Shown: positions 7,446 through 16,992, counted from the first letter of the stretch. The stretch is 64,000 nt of DNA from Flavobacteriaceae bacterium YJPT1-3 (GCA_029866965.1 CP123444.1:2794501-2858500), one strand, 5' to 3'. Numbers and translations: made by a program. Notes: generated by a model not told the origin, from the sequence alone.

Positions 7446-8756
7446 ATGGCGAAACAGCAAGTATCCATCTTTTGGTTTCGACGGGATTTGCGCCTGGATG
7501 ATAATGTGGGCTTGTTGGAAGCGCTCAAGGGGGACTATCCAGTCTTGCCTATTTTCATTTTTGATCGGCAGATTCTAGACGAGCTTCCTAAAGACGATGC
7601 CCGGGTTACGTTTATCTACGAGACCTTGCAAAAAATGCGCGACGAACTGCAAAAGGAACGCGGGAGTTCTCTGGCCATGTACCACGGCCAACCGAAAGCA
7701 GTCTTTAGCGAGTTGATTGAGGAATGGGATATTCAAGCTGTGTATACCAATCACGATTATGAACCCTATGCGAAAGAACGGGATGAATCCATAAAAGCGC
7801 TATTGAAGGAGCAAGACATTCCTTTCCATACCTTTAAAGATCAGGTCATTTTTGAACGGGATGAGGTAGTTAAGAATGATGGCGACCCCTACGTGGTCTA
7901 CACGCCCTACAAGAACAAATGGAAGGAGACTTTTGATGCCGATCAGCATTTGAAGATCCACTATACCAGTCAATATTGGGATCAATTCATCGAGCACTCC
8001 CGTTTACCTAATCTGTCACTGAGCGATATGGGCTTTTCACGCTCCTCCATTGAAGTCCCTGACTATGAAGTCACGCCCACACTCATCCAGAATTACGAAG
8101 ACACGCGCAATTATCCAGCTCAGGAAGGTACCTCCCGGCTGGGGCCGCATCTCCGTTTTGGTACGGTAAGCGTCCGTAAGATGGTCAAAAAAGCCATAGC
8201 TCAAGAAAATGAGGTATTCTGGAGTGAGCTGATCTGGCGCGAATTCTTTATGCAAATCTTAGATCACTTCCCGGAAACCGTAGATAATGCCTTTAGAAAA
8301 AAATACGACCGAATCGACTGGCGCAACAATGAAGAGGAATTTGAAAAATGGAAAGCCGGGAAAACCGGTTATCAATTGGTAGATGCCGGAATGCGGCAAT
8401 TAAACACGACGGGCTATATGCACAATCGCGTACGTATGTTGGTGGCCAGTTTTCTCTGTAAACATTTGTTGATCGACTGGCGTTGGGGTGAAGCCTATTT
8501 TGCTGAAAAACTATTGGATTACGAACAATCCAGCAATGTGGGTAATTGGCAATGGGCCGCAGGGAGTGGCGTAGACGCTGCCCCCTACTTCCGGATCTTC
8601 AATCCCATGACCCAGGTGGATAAATACGATAAAAACAAGGAGTACATCAAAGAATACGTACCCGAAGTGGATACCGACGACTACCCGGAGAAAATGGTCG
8701 ATCATAAAGAAGCCCGGGAGCGCTGTCTGGAAGTTTACAAAGAAGCGGTTGGATAA
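7446..8756 (+). CDS. Cryptochrome/DNA photolyase (class I type)
   Basis: A 436-residue flavoprotein. The N-terminal photolyase domain opens with VSIFWFRRDLRLDDNVGL; the FAD-binding domain shows GTSRLGPHLRFGTVS (about residue 228), WSELIWREFFMQIL, and the conserved block SSNVGNWQWAAGSGVDAAPY near residue 365 with its Trp and Asn/Asp positions, followed by FRIFNP. These are the landmarks of class I CPD photolyases, which use blue light to split cyclobutane pyrimidine dimers; the length fits a photolyase rather than a plant-like cryptochrome. It is the last gene of the SRPBCC-SDR operon and is followed by a good terminator. Confidence 0.9.
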   Translation: MAKQQVSIFWFRRDLRLDDNVGLLEALKGDYPVLPIFIFDRQILDELPKDDARVTFIYETLQKMRDELQKERGSSLAMYHGQPKAVFSELIEEWDIQAVYTNHDYEPYAKERDESIKALLKEQDIPFHTFKDQVIFERDEVVKNDGDPYVVYTPYKNKWKETFDADQHLKIHYTSQYWDQFIEHSRLPNLSLSDMGFSRSSIEVPDYEVTPTLIQNYEDTRNYPAQEGTSRLGPHLRFGTVSVRKMVKKAIAQENEVFWSELIWREFFMQILDHFPETVDNAFRKKYDRIDWRNNEEEFEKWKAGKTGYQLVDAGMRQLNTTGYMHNRVRMLVASFLCKHLLIDWRWGEAYFAEKLLDYEQSSNVGNWQWAAGSGVDAAPYFRIFNPMTQVDKYDKNKEYIKEYVPEVDTDDYPEKMVDHKEARERCLEVYKEAVG

Positions 8757-8776
8757 GACCTAAGTATTCAAAGAAA

Positions 8777-8798
8777 AACCCCTTCTTGCGAAGGGGTT
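8777..8798. terminator. Hairpin terminator after the photolyase gene
   Basis: Stem AACCCCTTC / GAAGGGGTT with a TTGC tetraloop. An A-rich left flank makes it usable for the convergent mini-gene on the minus strand as well; the T run on the plus side is short. Confidence 0.7.
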
Positions 8799-8826
8799 GT
8801 AAGGGTCTGTAAATTGGATTGTGGAA

Positions 8827-9003
8827 TTACTCCCGCACCAAGAAAAGCTGTAGCACCAATAGTCCGCCTGAAGCCACCAATAAAATGTAGGCTGCAGTCA
8901 GCATCATTGAGCCAATGGCCCAATTTTGTGCTTCGAAAAGGCCACCCAAAATGACTAATACCATAGCCAGTACGAGTACGCCTGCAATGTAATTTTTCTT
9001 CAT
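8827..9003 (-). CDS. 58-residue two-span membrane protein, GldL-like
   Basis: A minus-strand frame from ATG 9003 to TAA 8827 codes for 58 residues with two hydrophobic segments. The stretch VILGGLFEAQNWAIGSMMLT resembles the N-terminal membrane hairpin of gliding motility protein GldL (G-x-LFK-x-QHWPG-x-S pattern), but the long cytoplasmic part of GldL is absent. It lies alone between the photolyase terminator and the nucleotidase gene. The hydrophobic pattern, the Lys-rich MKKNY start and the terminator placed just behind it support a real gene; the function is unknown. Confidence 0.65.
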   Translation of the reverse strand: MKKNYIAGVLVLAMVLVILGGLFEAQNWAIGSMMLTAAYILLVASGGLLVLQLFLVRE

Positions 9004-9243
9004 AATTTAAAGTTTTGGTTTATTAAAAATAAAGCTTGAAGAGTCCCCATGCACCTTTACTCGATGAATACGGTAATATGCTCGTTGTATGACGGTTCTA
9101 TCGATTTTTTTTGCTCAAAACACCCCTGATAATGCCCTGGTGGGCCTTCATTTACCATACTGAGTTGTTAGGAAAATATTAAATGAGCTTTGTGCTTAGT
9201 ATCATTCATATGTTTTTACGTACTTCGTATAAAACACAGAAAC

Positions 9244-9765
9244 ATGACCATTTTTGTCGATATGGACGAGGTGCTCGCTGATACCTACGGAGCACACATC
9301 AAACACTACAATGAAGAATACGGAGCACAACTCACCCGCGAAGAATGCATGGGGAAAGATGTCTGGGAATGTGTTCCGAAGGAAAGACAAAAGAGTGTAC
9401 ATGCCCATACCAGTAAAGAAGGGTTCTTTCGGAATCTGGAAGTGATCGAAGACAGCCAGGAGGTATTAAAAGAGCTCTCTAATAAGTACGACATTTACAT
9501 CGCCTCCGCTGCCATGGAGTATAAGAACTCCTTGATCGAAAAATACGATTGGTTAGATGCCCATTTCCCATTCATCGGCTGGCGTAAACGTATTCTCTGT
9601 GGTCACAAACACATTTTGAAGGGAGATCTGCTCATTGACGACCGTTCGTTCAATCTGGAGCGCTTTAGCGGTCGGGTGCTGCAGTTCACCTCTCCTCATA
9701 ACGTCAACACCATTTCTTTCGAACGGGTGGACAATTGGAAAGAGGTAGCCGATAAATTGCTGTAG
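9244..9765 (+). CDS. 5'(3')-deoxyribonucleotidase (NT5C type)
   Basis: The start at ATG 9244 gives MTIFVDMDEVLADTYG, the DxDxV/T nucleophile motif of HAD hydrolases at its usual place; upstream in-frame codons to 9190 are not needed. The 173-residue length and the order of motifs (DMDEVLAD, YDIYIASAAMEY, then LLIDDRSFNLERF) fit the C-type deoxyribonucleotidases that remove the 5' phosphate from deoxynucleoside monophosphates and help balance the dNTP pool. It appears to be transcribed alone. Confidence 0.82.
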   Translation: MTIFVDMDEVLADTYGAHIKHYNEEYGAQLTREECMGKDVWECVPKERQKSVHAHTSKEGFFRNLEVIEDSQEVLKELSNKYDIYIASAAMEYKNSLIEKYDWLDAHFPFIGWRKRILCGHKHILKGDLLIDDRSFNLERFSGRVLQFTSPHNVNTISFERVDNWKEVADKLL

Positions 9766-9864
9766 ACCTACCCACTTAAGAACGAAATACTTTGGCAAAA
9801 TACTAAGCTCACCTCTATGAATTGGTAGGGGTATTTGATATTTTTATCGATTCAACCACCATCG

Positions 9865-11442
9865 ATGAAAACAACCTCATCCCATTTTGCCTACGGAGAA
9901 GATCAATTGAGCTGTCGCCTTGCCCTGAAGCTCGCGAGAGGAACCCTTCAGGGTACTCTTTCGCCCAGCGCAGCCCAAAAAATCCAAAGCAGTCAGCAAG
10001 TCGTAGCCACCATTGTAGATCGGGAAGAGCCGGTCTATGGGATCAATACCGGTTTCGGACCTCTCTGTACCACCCGGATCAATAAAGAAGAAACCCGACG
10101 TTTACAAACGAATATTCTTAAGAGTCACAGCGTGGGCGTGGGCGATCCCGTATCCAGCGAAATCGCCCGACTGATGCTTGTGCTCAAACTACACGCTCTG
10201 GCCCAGGGGTTTTCGGGAGTTGCCCTCGAAACCCTGCAACGCATACAGTGGCATCTGGACGAAGGGATTATTCCTGTGGTCCCCAGTCAAGGTTCAGTAG
10301 GAGCCTCCGGCGATCTGGCCCCTCTGGCTCACCTTTTCCTCCCCTTGATCGGACTGGGCGAAGTGGAGTATGAGGGAGAAAAGCAACCTACTCAGCAAGT
10401 GCTCGATCGCTACAATTTGAGTCCGTTATCCCTGGGTCCCAAGGAGGGCCTGGCCCTGATCAATGGAACTCAATTTATCGCCGCGCACGCCGTGCTGCTG
10501 ATTGAACGACTGCAACGGGCTCTGGATCATGCAGATCTCTTTGGAGCCATGATGTTGGAAGGCCTGCAGGGATCAGCCAGACCGTTTATGGAAGCCTTGC
10601 ATCAACTCCGACCTTATCAGGCCAATCAGCATGTAGCTACGCGCATTCGCAACTTTTTAGAGGGCTCAGAAATTTTGGAGGACCATATCGATTGTGAACG
10701 GGTGCAGGACCCCTACTCTCTCCGATGCATGCCTCAGGTACATGGTGCCAGCCGCACTGCCTGGCTGCATCTTAAGGAACTCGTTGAAATAGAATTGAAC
10801 GCGGTCACCGATAATCCGGTGGTCATTGACGAAGACCTGACCATCAGTGGCGGAAATTTTCACGGCCAACCGCTCGCTATGGCTATCGATTATGCATGCC
10901 TGGCGGCTTCTGAGCTGGGCAGTATTGCAGACCGAAGGATCTACCTGGCTCTTGAAGGCAATATTGGCGTACCGAAACTGCTGATGAAGGATACCGGAAT
11001 CAATTCTGGTTATATGATGCTGCAATACACCTCTGCCGCCCTGGCCAGCGAGAATAAAAGCCTTTGTTTTCCGTCTAGTGCCGACAGTATTCCTACCTCT
11101 TTGGGGCAGGAAGATCACGTTAGTATGGGCTCGATTTCAGGACGAAAAGCACTACAGGTGGTCGAGAATTTAGAAAAGATACAGGCTGTAGAACTCCTAA
11201 CTGCAGCACAGGCCTTTGAATTCCGGAAACCCCTCAAATCAGGGCCGGTACTCGATGCCATACATAGTGCGCTTCGGGAGACTGTTTCCTTTGCTGCTGA
11301 AGATCGCATTTTTGCTGAGGATATTGAACTAGGCTTACAATTCATTAAATCCGGTAAGGCCATCCATATCGCGCAGCAAATCCTGGAACAAAACGGAGTG
11401 AATACCAGCACCCCCTGGAGTGCACAATTCGATGGTTACTGA
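9865..11442 (+). CDS. hutH: Histidine ammonia-lyase
   Basis: First step of histidine degradation: deamination of L-histidine to urocanate. The start ATG 9865 gives MKTTSSHFAYGEDQL and a 525-residue protein, close to the usual 500-525. The motif GSVGASGDLAPLAH carries the Ala-Ser-Gly triad (residues 147-149) that cyclises to the MIO group; YGINTGFGPL at about residue 62 carries the active-site Tyr. The gene heads the hut operon: hutI starts 1 base after its stop. An in-frame upstream extension to 9835 is not supported by homology. No hut regulator lies in the window. Confidence 0.95.
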   Translation: MKTTSSHFAYGEDQLSCRLALKLARGTLQGTLSPSAAQKIQSSQQVVATIVDREEPVYGINTGFGPLCTTRINKEETRRLQTNILKSHSVGVGDPVSSEIARLMLVLKLHALAQGFSGVALETLQRIQWHLDEGIIPVVPSQGSVGASGDLAPLAHLFLPLIGLGEVEYEGEKQPTQQVLDRYNLSPLSLGPKEGLALINGTQFIAAHAVLLIERLQRALDHADLFGAMMLEGLQGSARPFMEALHQLRPYQANQHVATRIRNFLEGSEILEDHIDCERVQDPYSLRCMPQVHGASRTAWLHLKELVEIELNAVTDNPVVIDEDLTISGGNFHGQPLAMAIDYACLAASELGSIADRRIYLALEGNIGVPKLLMKDTGINSGYMMLQYTSAALASENKSLCFPSSADSIPTSLGQEDHVSMGSISGRKALQVVENLEKIQAVELLTAAQAFEFRKPLKSGPVLDAIHSALRETVSFAAEDRIFAEDIELGLQFIKSGKAIHIAQQILEQNGVNTSTPWSAQFDGY

Positions 11443-11443
11443 T

Positions 11444-12703
11444 ATGGAAAATACCTTTGTAATCGGACCGATCTCCCAGTGCCTTCCCATGACCAATCTG
11501 CCCGGTCGCGGAGCGCTTCGAGATGAACAACTCCCCATCATCGAACAAGCAGGAATACGGGTTGATCAGGGGAAGGTGATTGAAGTAGGTCATTTTGATC
11601 CATTGTCCGCTTTCGCGAAAGCCAATCAGCTACCTCTTCATCAGTTAGAAAGACCCTATGTGGCCTTACCGGGATGGGTGGATGCACATACTCATCTCTG
11701 TTTTGGAGGCAGCCGGGCTCGGGACTATGCTCTGCGCAATTCGGGAAAATCTTATTTGGAAATCGCTAAGGCCGGAGGAGGTATCTGGGATACGGTGACG
11801 CAAACCCGGGCCACCTCTAAAGCCCAGTTGACCGAAGACTTCATCAACCGTTTAAAGCGCTGCCAGCATCTAGGGGTGACTACGGTGGAAGTCAAAAGCG
11901 GCTACGGTCTGAATGTAGAGGAGGAATTGAAATTATTGGAAGCCATCCAGGCGGGAGCAGAACGATCAGCTTCTAAAGTGGTGAGCAGCTGTTTGGCAGC
12001 GCACTTGATGCCTAAGGATTTTTTGGAGAGTCCTGAGGCGTATCTGAAAATGATCAGCCAGGAGCTCTTCCCTATCCTTAAAAGTCGAAATCTGGCAGAT
12101 CGCATAGACGCCTTTGTGGAAGAAAGTGCCTTTAGTGCGGAGCAGATCCGTCCCTATTTTGCCGAAGCGATCAAACTAGGCTTCGACCTTACAGTACATG
12201 CGGATCAATTCACAACCGGTGGTAGTGCGCTGGCGGTGGAAATGGGGGCGCGTAGTGCTGATCATCTGGAGGCCAGCACTGCCAAGGAGATTGCGCTTCT
12301 AGCCAAAAGTAACACCGTGGCCGTTGCCCTGCCCGGGGCTTCCTTAGGCTTAGGATGTGGGTATACCCCTGCTCGTGCCCTGCTCGATGCAGGAGCAGCT
12401 TTGGCCATTGCCAGTGATTGGAATCCGGGATCTGCTCCCATGGGTCACTTGTTACTTCAAGCGGCCGTATTAGGTGCGGCTGAAAAACTCAGCAACGCAG
12501 AAGTGCTTGCCGGAATTAGCTGTAGAGCGGCTGATGCTCTGGGACTGGAAACTGCAGGCCGAATACAAGCAGGGGCTGCAGCCGATTTTCTCCTATTCCC
12601 AACTGACGATTACCGGGAAATCACCTACCATCAAGGACAACTCCTGCCCGACTACGTCTTTATTGATGGGCAGGCTGTAAAACAACCAAACCATGAACTT
12701 TAA
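11444..12703 (+). CDS. hutI: Imidazolonepropionase
   Basis: Third enzyme of the hut pathway, hydrolysing 4-imidazolone-5-propionate to N-formimino-glutamate. The chosen ATG (11444, MENTFVIG) lies 1 base after the hutH stop and gives 419 residues; an overlapping start at 11432 is possible. Metal-dependent amidohydrolase features are seen in order: VDAHTHLCFGGSRA (HxH), VEVKSGYGLN, CLAAHLMP, LTVHADQF and ASDWNPGSAP with the last metal-binding Asp. A perfect palindrome copy at 11609-11622 encodes AFAKA at about residues 56-60, before the catalytic domain. The last 11 bases overlap hutU. Confidence 0.94.
   Translation: MENTFVIGPISQCLPMTNLPGRGALRDEQLPIIEQAGIRVDQGKVIEVGHFDPLSAFAKANQLPLHQLERPYVALPGWVDAHTHLCFGGSRARDYALRNSGKSYLEIAKAGGGIWDTVTQTRATSKAQLTEDFINRLKRCQHLGVTTVEVKSGYGLNVEEELKLLEAIQAGAERSASKVVSSCLAAHLMPKDFLESPEAYLKMISQELFPILKSRNLADRIDAFVEESAFSAEQIRPYFAEAIKLGFDLTVHADQFTTGGSALAVEMGARSADHLEASTAKEIALLAKSNTVAVALPGASLGLGCGYTPARALLDAGAALAIASDWNPGSAPMGHLLLQAAVLGAAEKLSNAEVLAGISCRAADALGLETAGRIQAGAAADFLLFPTDDYREITYHQGQLLPDYVFIDGQAVKQPNHEL
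11609..11622. repeat. Iterated palindrome, perfect copy 2
   Basis: Exact GCTTTCGCGAAAGC in hutI, read as AFAKA. Confidence 0.9.
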
Positions 12704-14699
12704 AGCAAGTATTGAACAAGGCATTCCCGCCCAATTACCGCCTCCAAAATCCATGAACCCGGAATGGAGTCACGCTCCGCGTAGAAAGGACAGCCTGAAT
12801 ACGGAAGAAAAGAAATTGGCGTTACGGAATGCATTGCGCTATTTCCCGAAGGCCTGGCATGAGGAATTGGCTGAAGAATTCCTCGAGGAGTTAAAAACCT
12901 ACGGCCGCATTTACATGTATCGTTTCCAACCGGATTATCCCCTATATGCGCGGCCCCTAACCGAATATCCCGCGCAGTCTTCCCAGGCGGCAGCGATCAT
13001 GCTGATGATCCAAAACAATCTGGATCCGGCGGTAGCTCAACATCCACAAGAATTGATCACCTATGGTGGCAATGGCGCTGTTTTTCAGAACTGGGCCCAA
13101 TACCTATTGTGCATGCAATACCTGAGTCAGATGAAGGATGATCAAACCCTGCATCTCTATTCCGGACATCCTATGGGCTTATTTCCCTCGACTCCGGCCG
13201 CACCTAGGGTGGTGGTGACCAATGGAATGATGATCCCGAACTATTCCTCGACAGAGGACTGGGAAAAATTCAATGCGCTGGGGGTCACCCAATACGGGCA
13301 AATGACCGCCGGATCCTTTATGTACATCGGTCCCCAGGGAATCGTTCACGGTACCACCATCACCGTTTTGAATGCCTTTCGAAAAATTTTAAAGCAAGGA
13401 GAGACTGCTGCCGGAAAGATCTTCCTCACCGCCGGTTTAGGGGGGATGAGCGGAGCGCAACCCAAAGCAGGGGTTATCGCCGGTTGCATCACGGTCTGTG
13501 CTGAAGTCAATCCTCATGCCGCTCACAAACGCCACGAACAAGGCTGGGTGGATGAGATCATCGAGACCCTACCTGAACTGATCACCCGCTGTCAGCGAGC
13601 GATCGAGCATAAGGAGGTCGTCTCTATAGCCTACCTGGGCAATGTTGTTGACGTGTGGGAAGCCTTTTACGAAGAGCAGGTGCCCGTGCATCTGGGATCC
13701 GATCAAACTTCGCTGCACAATCCCTGGTCCGGTGGTTATTATCCTGTGGGACTTAGCTTTGAAGAGGCCAATGCCCTAATGCGCGACGATCCGGAGCGCT
13801 TTCGCGAAAGCGTACAACAATCCCTGAGACGCCAGGCCAATGCGATCAACAGACATCACCAGCGAGGGACTTACTTCTTTGATTACGGCAATGCCTTCTT
13901 ACTGGAAGCTTCGCGCGCCGGCGCTGCTGTTATGGCCAATAACGGAGTTGACTTCAAGTATCCCTCCTATGTTCAGGACATACTGGGTCCCATGTGTTTT
14001 GATTACGGCTTTGGCCCATTTCGATGGGTCTGTACCTCCGGAAGACCGGAAGATCTTCGTAAAACGGATGAAATTGCGCTTGAGGTCTTATTGGAAATAC
14101 AGCAGCAGGCCCCGCCAGAGATCGAACAACAATTGCAGGACAACATCACCTGGATCAGAGAGGCCGAAGAACACCAAATGGTCGTGGGCTCTCAGGCTCG
14201 AATTCTCTATGCAGACGCAGAAGGTAGGATAGCGATTGCTAAAGCTTTCAATCAGGCCATTGCAGAGGGCACGATCTCCTCAGCTGTGGTGCTGGGACGT
14301 GATCACCACGATGTAAGCGGTACAGACTCCCCCTTTCGGGAAACCAGCAACATCTACGACGGCAGCCGATTTACCGCCGATATGGCCATCCACAACGTCA
14401 TTGGAGACAGTTTTAGAGGAGCCACCTGGGTATCCATCCACAATGGGGGTGGTGTAGGCTGGGGCGAAGTGATCAATGGAGGCTTCGGGCTGGTACTGGA
14501 CGGCAGTGCAGAAGCAGCACAGCGTCTGGAACGCATGCTCTTTTACGATGTGAATAACGGAATTGCACGCAGAAGCTGGGCCCGTAATGAGGAAGCTCTT
14601 TTTGCCATTCAACGCGAAATGAAACGAACACCTGGCTTGCAAGTGACCCTACCCCACGGGGTTGAGGATGACCTGATCAATACTTTAGATATCGAATGA
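12693..14699 (+). CDS. hutU: Urocanate hydratase
   Basis: Second enzyme of the hut pathway, adding water to urocanate with a tightly bound NAD+. At 668 residues it belongs to the long form (about 670 aa, also seen in eukaryotes) rather than the about 555-residue form of many proteobacteria. Recognisable segments are LITYGGNGAVFQNWAQY, LYSGHPMGLFPS, TAGLGGMSGAQPKAG (NAD binding), HLGSDQTSLHNPWSGGYYP and HNGGGVGWGE near the C-terminus. It overlaps hutI by 11 bases and hutG by 4 (ATGA), so translation is probably coupled. A perfect palindrome copy at 13798-13811 encodes FRES in ERFRESVQQ. Confidence 0.95.
   Translation: MNFKASIEQGIPAQLPPPKSMNPEWSHAPRRKDSLNTEEKKLALRNALRYFPKAWHEELAEEFLEELKTYGRIYMYRFQPDYPLYARPLTEYPAQSSQAAAIMLMIQNNLDPAVAQHPQELITYGGNGAVFQNWAQYLLCMQYLSQMKDDQTLHLYSGHPMGLFPSTPAAPRVVVTNGMMIPNYSSTEDWEKFNALGVTQYGQMTAGSFMYIGPQGIVHGTTITVLNAFRKILKQGETAAGKIFLTAGLGGMSGAQPKAGVIAGCITVCAEVNPHAAHKRHEQGWVDEIIETLPELITRCQRAIEHKEVVSIAYLGNVVDVWEAFYEEQVPVHLGSDQTSLHNPWSGGYYPVGLSFEEANALMRDDPERFRESVQQSLRRQANAINRHHQRGTYFFDYGNAFLLEASRAGAAVMANNGVDFKYPSYVQDILGPMCFDYGFGPFRWVCTSGRPEDLRKTDEIALEVLLEIQQQAPPEIEQQLQDNITWIREAEEHQMVVGSQARILYADAEGRIAIAKAFNQAIAEGTISSAVVLGRDHHDVSGTDSPFRETSNIYDGSRFTADMAIHNVIGDSFRGATWVSIHNGGGVGWGEVINGGFGLVLDGSAEAAQRLERMLFYDVNNGIARRSWARNEEALFAIQREMKRTPGLQVTLPHGVEDDLINTLDIE
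13798..13811. repeat. Iterated palindrome, perfect copy 3
   Basis: Exact GCTTTCGCGAAAGC in hutU, here in a different codon frame, read as FRES. Confidence 0.9.
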
Positions 14700-15646
14700 A
14701 GCCGTACCAAAAGCCCGATACCACCCTTTGGCGTGGACGCTCAAGTACCTCTCATCGCTATTTGCATGAGAAACTGGAATGCCTGGAACTCGATGCGCTG
14801 CCTGACCACACTTCAGAACATCCTGCATTCGTTTTTTTAGGGTACGCCTGTGATGAGGGCGTACGAAGAAATTCAGGACGAACGGGAGCGGTTTTGGGAC
14901 CTGCAGCCATCCGAAAAACTATGGGCGGTCTTGCCAATCACTGGTCTGAGGAAACGAAGATCTATGATGCAGGCGACATTCGTTGTTTGGATGGGGATCT
15001 GGAAGGAGCCCAGGCCGCCATGGCTGAAGCGATCAAATGGGTGGTCGACAAAAATATCTTCCCGATTGTGTTGGGCGGCGGCCATGATCTGGCCTATGCC
15101 CATGCTCGAGGCTTGCTAAGAGCTAAGTCTAAAGAACGCTGGGGAATTATTAATCTGGATGCCCATTTTGATTTGAGAATTCCGAAAAATCAAGGCCATT
15201 CCGGTTCGCCTTTTTATCAATTGTCTCAGGAGCAAGGAGCATCTTTCCGCTACACTTGTTTGGGCATTCAGCCCGAAGTCAATACCACAGAACTCTTTCA
15301 GACGGCAGAGCGAACCGGGACAAGCTTCCTGCTGGCCGATGACTTTCACCTCGATAATCAGGAAAGGATTGTGCGACATCTAGACGCCTTTATCAAAGAT
15401 CTGGATGCTATTTATCTGACCATCGATCTGGACGGATTCCATTCAGTTTTAGCCCCCGGAGTAAGTGCGCCTTCGCCCATGGGTTTTGATCTCTCAACGG
15501 CCTTGTTCGTCTTGGATTATCTTGTAGCGTCCGGAAAATTAAGAAGCATGGACTTAGTTGAACTCAACCCTACCTACGATCGGGATGAGTGTACGGCCCG
15601 ATTGGCGGGACGCCTGGCCTATCGCCTCATGTACCTGATGCGTTAA
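14696..15646 (+). CDS. hutG: Formimidoylglutamase (arginase family)
   Basis: Final enzyme of this hut route, releasing formamide from N-formimino-L-glutamate to give glutamate. The 316-residue protein carries the binuclear manganese motifs of the ureohydrolase fold: VLGGGHDLAYAHARG, NLDAHFDLR and YLTIDLDGFHSVLAPGVSAP. Because the substrate genes hutH, hutI and hutU precede it with overlapping stops and starts, formimidoylglutamase is a better call than arginase or agmatinase. It converges with murA with only 8 bases between the stops; no clear terminator is seen in that gap. Confidence 0.92.
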   Translation: MKPYQKPDTTLWRGRSSTSHRYLHEKLECLELDALPDHTSEHPAFVFLGYACDEGVRRNSGRTGAVLGPAAIRKTMGGLANHWSEETKIYDAGDIRCLDGDLEGAQAAMAEAIKWVVDKNIFPIVLGGGHDLAYAHARGLLRAKSKERWGIINLDAHFDLRIPKNQGHSGSPFYQLSQEQGASFRYTCLGIQPEVNTTELFQTAERTGTSFLLADDFHLDNQERIVRHLDAFIKDLDAIYLTIDLDGFHSVLAPGVSAPSPMGFDLSTALFVLDYLVASGKLRSMDLVELNPTYDRDECTARLAGRLAYRLMYLMR

Positions 15647-15654
15647 AACTTCAA

Positions 15655-16977
15655 TCAGGAATTGGTATCCAGTCGGGTTATTTTAGCTCCGATTTGACGC
15701 AAGCGCTCGTCGATGCGCTCATATCCGCGGTCGATCTGTTCAATATTGTGGATGGTACTGGTACCTTTAGCACTAAGAGCAGCGATCAATAAAGAGATAC
15801 CCGCTCGAATATCCGGGCTGGTCATGGTCGTCGCTTTCAACGTTGATTTGAAATTATGACCAATCACATTGGCGCGGTGCGGATCACACAGAATGATCTT
15901 TGCGCCCATGTCGATCAATTTATCGACAAAGAAAAGTCGGCTTTCAAACATCTTCTGATGAATGAGTACCTCCCCTTTGGCCTGCGTAGCTACTACGAGT
16001 ACAATACTCAGCAGATCTGGCGTAAAACCGGGCCAGGGTGCGTCTGAAATGGTCATGAACGAACCATCGATAAAACTTTCAATGGTATAACCGTCAGTAT
16101 GCGGAGGAATGTAAATATCGTCTCCCTTGCGCTCGACGGTAATCCCTAACTTGCGAAAGGTATTGGGAATGACTCCCAGGTCGTCCCAGCTCACATTTTT
16201 TATGGTGATCTCGCTTTTCGTCATGGCGGCCAAACCGATCCACGAACCGATCTCGATCATGTCGGGTAAAATGCGGTGCTCACATCCTCCCAAATCTTTA
16301 ACGCCTTCAATATGAAGCATATTTGAACCCACCCCAGTGATCTTGGCTCCCATGCGATTGAGCATCTTGCAGAGCTGCTGTAAATAAGGTTCACAAGCTG
16401 CATTATAGATCGTGGTTTTTCCTTTGGCCAGTGCAGCAGCCATGACAATATTCGCGGTACCGGTCACCGAAGCTTCATCCAGAAGCATGTAAGTGCCTTG
16501 CAGTCCGTCAGGAGCTTCCACTCCATAAAAACGTTCTTCTTTGTTGTAGCGGAACTGGGCTCCCAGCTTGATAAAACCATCGAAATGCGTATCCAAACGA
16601 CGTCGCCCGATCTTATCACCACCTGGTCTTGGGATGTACCCTTTTCCAAATCGACCCAGTAGGGGTCCTACGATCATGATGGAACCGCGTAATCCGCTTC
16701 CATCCTGCTTGAATTGCTCACTTTCCAGATATTCCAGATTCAATTCATCGCTTTGGAAACTCATTTTTCCCGGTCCCAGTCGTTGAATCTTAACCCCCAA
16801 ATTGCCCAAAATGTCAATCAACTTATTGACATCTCGAATATCCGGTATGTTTTCAATGAAGACCTTTTCAGGTGTGAGTAGAACGGCACAAAGAATTTGA
16901 AGGGCTTCGTTTTTGGCTCCCTGAGGCTGGATCTCTCCTTTCAGTTGGTGGCCTCCCTCGATCTGGAATGTTCCCAT
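15655..16977 (-). CDS. murA: UDP-N-acetylglucosamine 1-carboxyvinyltransferase, Asp-type
   Basis: First committed step of peptidoglycan synthesis: transfer of enolpyruvate from PEP to UDP-GlcNAc in the cytoplasm. The 440-residue protein has the EPT fold signatures GGHQLKGEIQPQGAKNEAL at the N-terminus (catalytic Lys of the KN pair), SGLRGSIMIVGPLLGRFG, and the mobile loop RPGGDKIGRRRLDTH. In Escherichia coli MurA the loop residue is Cys115, the target of fosfomycin; here the codon at 16615-16617 gives Asp121. Enzymes with Asp at this place are active and insensitive to fosfomycin in other bacteria. It is the last gene of a minus-strand run DUF493 - DUF4290 - murA; the gap to DUF4290 is 15 bases. 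Confidence 0.95.
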   Translation of the reverse strand: MGTFQIEGGHQLKGEIQPQGAKNEALQILCAVLLTPEKVFIENIPDIRDVNKLIDILGNLGVKIQRLGPGKMSFQSDELNLEYLESEQFKQDGSGLRGSIMIVGPLLGRFGKGYIPRPGGDKIGRRRLDTHFDGFIKLGAQFRYNKEERFYGVEAPDGLQGTYMLLDEASVTGTANIVMAAALAKGKTTIYNAACEPYLQQLCKMLNRMGAKITGVGSNMLHIEGVKDLGGCEHRILPDMIEIGSWIGLAAMTKSEITIKNVSWDDLGVIPNTFRKLGITVERKGDDIYIPPHTDGYTIESFIDGSFMTISDAPWPGFTPDLLSIVLVVATQAKGEVLIHQKMFESRLFFVDKLIDMGAKIILCDPHRANVIGHNFKSTLKATTMTSPDIRAGISLLIAALSAKGTSTIHNIEQIDRGYERIDERLRQIGAKITRLDTNS

Positions 16978-16992
16978 GAAATTAGTCGGAGG

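Noticed and set aside
9846-9866. Two ATCGAT hexamers 15 bases apart overlapping the hutH start
   Set aside because: Short palindromes of this size occur often by chance, and the second overlaps the start codon region; not enough to call an operator.
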